Shown here: positions 8,489 through 14,546 of the stretch, in pieces
Position numbering within the stretch: the stretch's first letter is position 1
How the letters are laid out: every line of letters starts with the position of its first letter
NCBI GenBank assembly: GCA_028291615.1
Contig: JAQGHM010000118.1
Location: 1-33,956, forward strand
Source of the DNA: Phycisphaerales bacterium
GTDB taxonomy: Bacteria > Planctomycetota > Phycisphaerae > Tepidisphaerales > Tepidisphaeraceae
Direction: 5' to 3'
Length of the DNA: 33,956 nt
Program-made: the position numbers and the translations under genes
The notes under the pieces: model-generated
Told to the model about the DNA's origin: nothing
The model's input: the letters and a program-made list of their open reading frames with translations, nothing else
The model's database searches: none

Positions 8489-8740
8489 CTAAAGTTTTTC
8501 CGCTTTCGCGATGCTTTCCCTGGGCAGGCGGCTAAGGTGTTTTTCGTCGGCCTTCCATACTTCGGGTTTGGCGGTGGGGGAGAAGCCCATGGTCATGAGC
8601 CAGTTGCGGACGTCCGCTTGGGACATTCCGGGGCGGACCTTGGCGAGGTGGAGCGTGGCGCGATAGCGGACGCCGGGCTTCAGCTCGATCGGGCGCTCGC
8701 GGAAGATGATTCGCAGCAGACGGACAATGGAGGCAACCAT
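8489..8740 (-). CDS. Small hypothetical protein
   Basis: An 83-residue protein I do not recognise. The start MVASIVRLLRIIFRERPIEL is preceded by an AAAGAGG site 5-6 bp upstream, which favours 8740 over the longer frame from 8857. The sequence has an N-terminal amphipathic or hydrophobic stretch and then a basic region (VRYRATLHLAKVRPGMSQAD, VRNWLMTMGFSPTAK). The phrase RPGMSQADVRNWLMTMGF could be a small helical, SmpA/BamE-like or DUF-type fold, but that is a guess. It has no clear operon partner. Confidence 0.55.
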   Translation of the reverse strand: MVASIVRLLRIIFRERPIELKPGVRYRATLHLAKVRPGMSQADVRNWLMTMGFSPTAKPEVWKADEKHLSRLPRESIAKAEKL

Positions 8741-8872
8741 CACAACCTCTTTGGAGGGCAGGGGCTTGGGAGCGATGGGCTGAATACTAGGAAATTTCGG
8801 ATTTACATAAAAGGAAATTGCATCCATTAATTCGCTGCGCATTATGACAACCGCCACGTCACGTTTTAAGCG

Positions 8873-9301
8873 GTGTCATTTAATATGCAGCAAAAACAGG
8901 GTCATAGCAGCTTGAACGGTGCGCCGCGGGTTCTGGTGGTGGAGGATCACGTCGATACGCTGGCGCTGTTGGGGAAGCTGCTGGCGCGGATTTCAATTGA
9001 TGCGATCCCAACTCAGGACTGCGCCTCGGCGCGGTCGGCTGCGGCGCGATGGGGGCAGTTTGACCTGGTGATCGCGGACTACAGCCTGCCGGATGGGAAT
9101 GGGGCGGAACTGCTGGCGGAATTGAAGGAACAATCGGGTTGCCGGACGATCGTGGTCAGCGGCCACCCGCGACCGGTGGGGCCGCTACCGGCGGGCGTGG
9201 ACGAGTGGGTGCCCAAGCCGGTGGACCTGGCGGCGCTGACGCGGATCGTTCAAGCGACGATGAAGCGACAAACTGCAACCGCTGATTGTAAAAGGGGTTA
9301 A
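8873..9301 (+). CDS. Stand-alone response-regulator receiver domain (CheY-like)
   Basis: A 142-residue single-domain receiver. VLVVEDHVDT carries the acidic pair, LVIADYSLPDGNG the phospho-acceptor Asp (about residue 66), IVVSGHP the conserved Ser/Thr, and PKPVD the conserved Lys. There is no output domain, so it would act by protein interaction, for example in a phosphorelay or on a kinase. The frame opens with GTG at 8873; an in-frame ATG at 8885 (MQQKQGHSS) is equally possible. The first 17 residues are a non-conserved leader. No histidine kinase is adjacent. Its 3' end overlaps the end of the convergent PEP-CTERM gene by 4 bp. Confidence 0.93.
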   Translation: MSFNMQQKQGHSSLNGAPRVLVVEDHVDTLALLGKLLARISIDAIPTQDCASARSAAARWGQFDLVIADYSLPDGNGAELLAELKEQSGCRTIVVSGHPRPVGPLPAGVDEWVPKPVDLAALTRIVQATMKRQTATADCKRG

Positions 9302-11163
9302 TTCCTTCGGCGCAACAGAAACGGGGCGAACAGGAGGGGTAGCAGCATCGTCGGCTCGGGAATCGATTGCGCAAAAGCGTCCAGGGCCGCGGTATCAGCG
9401 GCAGAGACGGGGGTGGCGGTGTCGCTCGCAGTGTGGCCAAACCATCGTTCAAGAAGCTGAAAATCGGCGAAGTCGACCATGCCATTATGGTCGAAATCGC
9501 CCTGACTTTGCGCGCCCGGCTTGTCGAGGTTGTGGAAGAGGGTTTTAAAGTCGCTGATGTCGACGATGCCGTCACCGGTGGCGTCGCCAGGCAGGGGGAT
9601 TGAGGCGCGGACGAGCGCGGAGGTTTCGGTGGGGGTTCCGGAGTTGAAGGTCAGGGTGTAGAGGAGTTGACCGGCGTCGTTGAAGGCGGAGGGGAGGCCA
9701 TCGTTGGCGTTGGAGGAGGAGACGGCGAACCAAGTTCCGGCGGTTTTGGGTCCGTCGCCGTCGCCGGAGTCGTAAGACTGGCCGTAGCGCGCGACAAGCA
9801 TGAGTTGGCCGGCGCGGTCGGTGGCGAAGAGGGCCTTGGAGGTGGCAGGGACGACGCCGGGCCCGGTGAGGCTGGCGGCGAAGGCGACCTGTCCGTGGCC
9901 GTTGACGGAGAACTTGCGGGTGTCGAGGGATACGAAGTCGCCGAAGAAGGTGTCGGGGCCGGCGGGGGTAGGATCGCCTTCGCGAGCGACGAGTTTGAGC
10001 TTGCCGGGAAGACCGGAGAAAAGGGCGGCGTCGTGGGCGGTGTCCGCGCCGGCGAGTGTGGCTTGGAAGGTGATCGCGCCGTTGGTGGAGAGGAGGGGGT
10101 CGAGAATGCGGTTGGGGGTAACGCCGGCCGAAGGGAGCGGGTCACCGGTGTGGGCGACGGTCTTGAGGGAGCCAGGCCGGCCGATGAGCAGGAAATTATT
10201 CGGGGCGGAGGTCAAGCCGACATCGCCGGTGAAGGCGACATCGCCGGCAGCGTTGACGGAGGGGATCGAAAAGCTGGTGTAGGCGGTTGACGCGCCGGGC
10301 GGGTTTTCTCGGAGGGTGGCGAGCTCGTTGACGGCATAGGGCGCGCCGCTGGCCTGCGGGGTGGCGACGAAGATGCCGCCGTTGGAGTAGGTGGTGGTAT
10401 TCGAGCGCAAGGAGGAACGGAACGCGACCTGACCGAGCGGATTTATGGTCAGGTTGGAGAAGAAATCGAAGGAATAATCAAAGCCGGGGTGAGGCGTGGG
10501 ATCTCCCTGGCGGACGACCAGCGACGGGCCGGCGGGGCTGCCGGCGAAGAGGGCGCGCGGGTTGGTTGTGGTGGTGCCGCCGCCGGAGAGACCGCTGATG
10601 AACGCGACATGCCCGCCGTCGCCGAGGATCGCGCCGGTGATCATGGCGTTATCGCCGGCGACGCGGGTGAGGAGCGTGCCGGCGGGGAGTGCGCCGCCGG
10701 GCGCTGGATATCCCTGGCGGGCGGTGAGGTACATGGAGAGGGCGCTTGCGGACAGAGGGTTGGGAGTGGTGAAGAGCGATTCGTCCTTGGTGATATCAGC
10801 GCCGATGAAGTTTTTGAAATGGACCTGGCCGGGGTCGTTGAGGGTGATGCCGGAGAATCCCGAGCCGAAGGTTGCGCCGTCGTCAGCGCCGGGGGCGGGG
10901 CTGCCCTGGAAGGCGACGGGGTTGTAGACGCCTGGGGATGGGAGGAGGGTGAGGGCGTGCTTGATCGCGGAGCGGTCGTAGGAGAGGTCGGTGGCGACCT
11001 GGCCGGCGTTGTTGATAACGGCGGAGCTGAAGCGGTAGGCGGTGAGGCCACCAGTCTGTGGGACGGTCTGGCCGGTGCGGGCGATGGTGGTGTAGGTGAC
11101 CTGCGCGCGCGAAGGGAGCGTGAGTGCGGCAGCGGCAGCGATGATGAGGATAAATCGACGCAT
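9298..11163 (-). CDS. Secreted PEP-CTERM protein with dockerin-like EF-hand pair
   Basis: A 621-residue exported protein. Residues 1-20 are a signal peptide (MRRFILIIAAAAALTLPSRA). Residues about 21-530 are a repetitive beta-rich region with recurring units of the type GxVAFxAxLxG and FxGxPGxLKLVAREGDPTP, as in planctomycete choice-of-anchor or DUF7453-like proteins. Residues about 530-580 hold two calcium-loop repeats (GDATGDGIVDISDF and GDFDHNGMVDFADF), a dockerin type I-like module. The C-terminus SIPEPTMLLPLLFAPFLLRR plus RN is a PEP-CTERM sorting tag. AGGGGGAA precedes the ATG. It lies downstream of the sigma/membrane-protein pair with a 67-bp gap, so it may be in their regulon or operon. 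The function is unknown. Confidence 0.88.
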   Translation of the reverse strand: MRRFILIIAAAAALTLPSRAQVTYTTIARTGQTVPQTGGLTAYRFSSAVINNAGQVATDLSYDRSAIKHALTLLPSPGVYNPVAFQGSPAPGADDGATFGSGFSGITLNDPGQVHFKNFIGADITKDESLFTTPNPLSASALSMYLTARQGYPAPGGALPAGTLLTRVAGDNAMITGAILGDGGHVAFISGLSGGGTTTTNPRALFAGSPAGPSLVVRQGDPTPHPGFDYSFDFFSNLTINPLGQVAFRSSLRSNTTTYSNGGIFVATPQASGAPYAVNELATLRENPPGASTAYTSFSIPSVNAAGDVAFTGDVGLTSAPNNFLLIGRPGSLKTVAHTGDPLPSAGVTPNRILDPLLSTNGAITFQATLAGADTAHDAALFSGLPGKLKLVAREGDPTPAGPDTFFGDFVSLDTRKFSVNGHGQVAFAASLTGPGVVPATSKALFATDRAGQLMLVARYGQSYDSGDGDGPKTAGTWFAVSSSNANDGLPSAFNDAGQLLYTLTFNSGTPTETSALVRASIPLPGDATGDGIVDISDFKTLFHNLDKPGAQSQGDFDHNGMVDFADFQLLERWFGHTASDTATPVSAADTAALDAFAQSIPEPTMLLPLLFAPFLLRRRN

Positions 11164-11230
11164 TGGCGTTCCCCCTGATCGGAGTGATCGACCGCAATAT
11201 ATCCGGGAAACACCGGGGCGGGCAAGAGCG

Positions 11231-11680
11231 TTATAGCGCCGGGGTGCGGGAACGTTTCACCGGTGCGGGGAAGACGCCGGTAACGGTGTTGCCCGCGCTG
11301 GTGAGATGATTCTTCCAGGTGTCCACCTCGTTTTGCAGGGGTTGCTCAACCCAGCGATGTGCGAGGGAGACAGGGTTGGCGGAGGCGAGCGCGCCGGGCG
11401 AGGAGATCGCTTTGGGCGACCACTGCTGAGTTTGCGGGACGATCACCACCGGTGTGCGGACGGGCGCGTGATCGCGCAGGACAAACGCCGCGATGGCAAT
11501 GGCGGCGGCGGCTGCGGTCGCGCAGGCGGCGACGAACCAGCCGATGCGCATCGTCGGTGCGCGATGCGAAGCGGGGGCGTCGGCAATGGCGGCGATGAGG
11601 CGGCGGCGCAGGCCGGGCGGCGGCTGGGGATCGAAACGCTGGGCGTCTTCACGCAGTTGTGCGATCAACTTGTCATTCAC
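11231..11680 (-). CDS. One-helix membrane protein, candidate anti-sigma factor
   Basis: A 149-residue protein with a charged cytosolic N-terminus (1-43; DPQPPPGLRRRLIAAIADAP), one transmembrane helix (about 46-68, rich in Ala) and an 80-residue extracytoplasmic tail. Its ATG overlaps the stop of the ECF sigma gene by 4 bp (ATGA), the usual arrangement for a sigma/anti-sigma pair. No zinc-binding HxxxCxxC anti-sigma motif is present, so the role is inferred from position, topology and translational coupling only. Confidence 0.75.
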   Translation of the reverse strand: MNDKLIAQLREDAQRFDPQPPPGLRRRLIAAIADAPASHRAPTMRIGWFVAACATAAAAAIAIAAFVLRDHAPVRTPVVIVPQTQQWSPKAISSPGALASANPVSLAHRWVEQPLQNEVDTWKNHLTSAGNTVTGVFPAPVKRSRTPAL

Positions 11681-12291
11681 AGGACACCTCGGATGGAACG
11701 ACTTAGTGCAGGCGCGTCATTGGCCCGCGCGCCCGACTGGCCGACGGCGGCGGTGCGCAGTGTGGCGCAGGCGCGATGGAGCGTGACGCTGACCCAGATG
11801 CGCGGGCGGCGCATGATTTTGGCGATGTCGCGAACGGGCAGGTCTTCGCCGTGGCGGAGCCAGAGGGCGGTGTATTGCTGGGGATGAAGGAGGCGGTGGG
11901 CGGCGCGCCAGAGGTCGCCGGGGTCGTCATTGTCGATCGGGTGGACGACGGGCGGGGCGGCGGGTTCGTCAGATGCTTCGTGACGGGTCGGTGCGTTGCG
12001 CTGCAGGGTGCGCAGCTCGCGCAGGGCGATCGTGAAGAGCCAGGTGGTGAAGCGCCAGCGGGGGTTGTAGCGGGCGAGATGGAGATACGCTTTGAGCATG
12101 CCTTGCTGCATGGCGTCTTCGATGTCGGCGGCGTTGGCGGCGGTGCGGGAGAGGAAGCGGAAGAGGCGGCGCTCGTGGCGAATGACGAGCTGGTTGAAGG
12201 CCCCTTTGTCGCCTGTGAGTGCGCGTAAAACGAGCTGCTCGTCGGGGAGCAGCTCGTCGGGCGAGGATGGGGGGAGAGAATTGGCGGACAC
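11677..12291 (-). CDS. ECF-type RNA polymerase sigma factor
   Basis: A 204-residue sigma-70 family factor of the extracytoplasmic-function type. Region 2 spans about residues 30-100 (FNQLVIRHERRLFRFLSR, DIEDAMQQGMLKAYLHL, RWRFTTWLFTIALRELR). Region 4 spans about 140-195 (LLHPQQYTALWLRHGEDLPV, RDIAKIMRRPRIWVSVTLHR), with the helix-turn-helix in DIAKIMRRPRIWVSVTLHRA. The start is GTG at 12291, 14 bp after the stop of the upstream secreted-protein gene. It overlaps the downstream one-helix membrane gene by 4 bp. It probably controls genes for cell-surface or secreted proteins, possibly including its neighbours. Confidence 0.93.
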   Translation of the reverse strand: MSANSLPPSSPDELLPDEQLVLRALTGDKGAFNQLVIRHERRLFRFLSRTAANAADIEDAMQQGMLKAYLHLARYNPRWRFTTWLFTIALRELRTLQRNAPTRHEASDEPAAPPVVHPIDNDDPGDLWRAAHRLLHPQQYTALWLRHGEDLPVRDIAKIMRRPRIWVSVTLHRACATLRTAAVGQSGARANDAPALSRSIRGVL

Positions 12292-12305
12292 GGGGTGCGA
12301 CTCGC

Positions 12306-13247
12306 TTACAGGCCGTTGGGTTGAGCGGGCTTGGGTGCGGCCATCCTCGCCTTGTTCTCCTGGTCGATCTTCTGCAGGGTTTGCAGGAGGGTCTTTGAGT
12401 CGTGCTGGAACGTGGCGATCACCTTCGCGCCATCGGCGGTGACGGTGACCTGGTTGAGCAGGGCGGCCGCGGTGGGGACGTCGCGAGTGGCAAGCTGGCC
12501 GAACGCGGCGACGCCGTCGAGCATCTTCTTGATCTGGGCGGCTTGTTCCGGGCTTTTGGCCGTCAGGTTCACGGAGACCTGGAGCTTGCCGTCGGCGGTC
12601 TCGCCGATGCTGGCGGTGGCGGCTTGGGAGCTGGAGAGGAGCTGCGCGACGTTGGGATCGTTGGCGTGGGCGAGATCGGCGGCGGCGGAGAGGAAGACGC
12701 CCTTGGCTGGCTCTTTGACCAGCGCGCTGCCCGCCGGCTTCGTGCCATCGAGGGTATCGACGGCGAGCTTGAGCGTATCGACCTTGTCAGCCATCAGGAT
12801 GATGCCGTCGCCGTAGAAGCAGCCGGTCTTGGGCTTGCCGTCGTTGTTGTCGGTCCAGCCGAGGAGCAGGTGCTTGCCGTAGACGGTCTCCTTGTAATCC
12901 GGATTCTGCGCCAAGGCGTTGTTGAGCGGGCCGACGTCGATCTTCGCGTAGATGACCACCGCAGCAACGTCTTTTTCGAACGAGTTGTTATAGACGGTTA
13001 TGGCAGTGATGTCGGTCAGCGGGTTGACGCCGATCCCGGCCTTGAGCTGGGCGAGCACATCGTCGATTGGGAATTGGGTCTTAACGGCGGTGAGGACGTT
13101 ATCGAAGAGCGCGGTTTGCTTGGCAGCTTCGACGTCGAGGTGGAGGTACCACTTGGCGTCGGCGGGGAGGTGCTTGGCGTTGGGGGGGGCGGCGAACGCG
13201 AGGGGGCTAAGGAAGAGCAGGGCAAGTGTGGCGATGAGATGACGCAT
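12306..13247 (-). CDS. Secreted protein of unknown function (DUF3352-like)
   Basis: A 313-residue protein with a clear signal peptide (MRHLIATLALLFLSPLAFAA, cleavage after AFA). The mature part (HLPADAKWYLHLDVEAAKQT at its start; VPTAAALLNQVTVTADGAKV near its end) has alternating beta/alpha character and resembles planctomycete DUF3352-type secreted proteins, but the match is loose. I chose the ATG at 13247 because GGAG sits 7-8 bp upstream; an ATG 12 bp earlier is part of that ribosome-binding region. It lies 14 bp upstream of the ECF sigma gene on the same strand, so it is likely in the same operon. Confidence 0.8.
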   Translation of the reverse strand: MRHLIATLALLFLSPLAFAAPPNAKHLPADAKWYLHLDVEAAKQTALFDNVLTAVKTQFPIDDVLAQLKAGIGVNPLTDITAITVYNNSFEKDVAAVVIYAKIDVGPLNNALAQNPDYKETVYGKHLLLGWTDNNDGKPKTGCFYGDGIILMADKVDTLKLAVDTLDGTKPAGSALVKEPAKGVFLSAAADLAHANDPNVAQLLSSSQAATASIGETADGKLQVSVNLTAKSPEQAAQIKKMLDGVAAFGQLATRDVPTAAALLNQVTVTADGAKVIATFQHDSKTLLQTLQKIDQENKARMAAPKPAQPNGL

Positions 13248-13357
13248 GTTTGTCTCCATAAGAAGGGTAAAGGAATCACCGCGGTTACTGGTTGTACGCG
13301 GCGAGGGGGGAGAGTTGTTACAGAAAATGATGAGGCGAAGAGGAAAGACCGGTGACC

Positions 13358-13457
13358 ACCGTCATCCTAACGGGAGTTTCAACGACCGAAGGATCTGGTC
13401 GAAAGTTGACTGACCTTTACTGCCGGCTAGATCCTTTGCTGCGCTCAGGATGACGGT
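13358..13457. repeat. Dispersed palindromic element, copy 2 (100 bp)
   Basis: The ends are perfect 11-bp inverted repeats, ACCGTCATCCT (13358-13368) and AGGATGACGGT (13447-13457). Inner arms are AAGGATCT (13389-13396) and AGATCCTT (13429-13436). It is in opposite orientation to the copy at 4784-4880. The amidohydrolase gene runs into it, reading HRHPERSKGSSRQ before stopping at 13417, so the element supplies that protein's C-terminal tail. Confidence 0.85.
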
Positions 13458-14448
13458 GTGCGCCTTTGCCCGCTGGAGGGATGCGCAGGACCCGGGCGGC
13501 GTTGTCGTGGAGGATCTTTCTCGCGATCTGCTTTGAAGGGGCCAGCCGCTTGATGGCGGCGATGGTGAGGACGCCTTGGCAGAGGGGGATTTTGCCCAAG
13601 GGGTCGTTGCAGTCGCTGCCGTACATGATCTTGTCCTGGTGGGTCAGGAGAAAGGCGCGGGCGTGTTCTTCGTCGCGGAGGAGGGCGCCAAGGCCCGAGC
13701 CGGCGGAGATATCGGCGTAGAAGTTGGGGTAGTCGCGGAGGTATTGGTCGGTCAGGCCGCCGGCTTGGACGTGGGTCTTGGGATAAAGAACGTTCTGCGC
13801 AGCGAGCCTGTCGATGTTGGCCCACATGGTCTGGGCGTGGCCGATGAAGCGGGTCTTCGGATATTTTTCGAGGACGCGCCAGAAGCGGTCGAAGCCGTGG
13901 TTGTACATCTGATATTGGATGTGCATGAGAAGCGGGACGTCATAGTCGCGGGCGAGGCTGGCGACGGTGTCGAAGGCGGGGGATTCGACGTCGATGTTGA
14001 ATTTTTCTTCGCCGATGCCGAGTGCGCCGAGCTTTAGATACTTCTCGATTCCAGCGCGGGCGTTTTCGACGTCGGGAACTTCATTGGCGAAGAAAAAGTA
14101 TTCGCCGGGATGTTCCTGGGCGATCTGGTAGCAGGTTTCGTTGGGCCCGCACTTGGCGGCGAGGCCGTTGGATTTGCCCATGTGAGTTGAAGGGCGCTCG
14201 ACGGGGTGACCGGCGGGGAGGAGGACGGTTTGCGTGACGCCCATGTTGCGCTGGTGACGGAGAAGCTCTTCGTCGGTGCGGCCTGAGTAGTTGGTGTGTT
14301 GGTGGATGTCGATGATGTTTTCGCTGGAGTCCTGAGTGCTGAGTCCTGAGTCCTGAGTGGGACGAGGCTGCTGGGATTTGCAACCGGTAGCGAGGAGGGC
14401 AGCGGTGGAGGCTAGGAATTGGCGGCGGGAAGGATCTTTTGGGATCAT
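13417..14448 (-). CDS. Exported amidohydrolase-family (amidohydrolase 2) metallohydrolase
   Basis: A 343-residue TIM-barrel metal-dependent hydrolase. The N-terminus MIPKDPSRRQFLASTAALLA followed by TGC has both a twin-arginine motif (SRRQFL) and a lipobox-like Cys, so it is probably a Tat-exported lipoprotein. Metal ligands are in IIDIHQHTNYSG (HxH), MHIQYQM, FIGHAQTMW and IMYGSDCNDPLG. This matches the PF04909 group (decarboxylases and lactonases); the substrate is unknown. Residues just after the Cys (TQDSGLSTQDSS) are encoded by a heptanucleotide tandem repeat, and the C-terminal HPERSKGSSRQ by a dispersed repeat. I chose the ATG at 14448 over an upstream TTG at 14457. Confidence 0.88.
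   Translation of the reverse strand: MIPKDPSRRQFLASTAALLATGCKSQQPRPTQDSGLSTQDSSENIIDIHQHTNYSGRTDEELLRHQRNMGVTQTVLLPAGHPVERPSTHMGKSNGLAAKCGPNETCYQIAQEHPGEYFFFANEVPDVENARAGIEKYLKLGALGIGEEKFNIDVESPAFDTVASLARDYDVPLLMHIQYQMYNHGFDRFWRVLEKYPKTRFIGHAQTMWANIDRLAAQNVLYPKTHVQAGGLTDQYLRDYPNFYADISAGSGLGALLRDEEHARAFLLTHQDKIMYGSDCNDPLGKIPLCQGVLTIAAIKRLAPSKQIARKILHDNAARVLRIPPAGKGAHRHPERSKGSSRQ
14325..14359. repeat. Heptanucleotide tandem repeat (CTGAGTC/G)n inside the amidohydrolase gene
   Basis: Four clear 7-bp units (CTGAGTG, CTGAGTC, CTGAGTC, CTGAGTG; 14332-14359), preceded by a related TGGAGTC. It encodes the linker just after the predicted lipobox, where length changes should be tolerated in multiples of three units. 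Confidence 0.8.
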
Positions 14449-14462
14449 GTCGGGCAATTATG

Positions 14463-14495
14463 AGAAGTGAGAAGCCAGAAGCCAGAAGCCAGAAG
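14463..14495. repeat. Heptanucleotide tandem repeat (AGAAGCC)n
   Basis: Units AGAAGTG, then AGAAGCC three times, then AGAAG. It lies in the short divergent region between the amidohydrolase and the second PVC cytochrome gene, so it may affect promoter spacing. Confidence 0.8.
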
Positions 14496-14526
14496 AAGAG
14501 CTTAAGTCAAAAGACAAAAAGGCAAA

Positions 14527-14546
14527 GGCAGACAAGAATGTCTGCC
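14527..14546. repeat. Palindrome overlapping a start codon
   Basis: A perfect 8-bp stem, GGCAGACA and TGTCTGCC, with an AGAA loop. The chosen ATG (14538-14540) sits at the loop/stem boundary. It resembles a short repeat I recall as common in planctomycete genomes. Confidence 0.7.
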
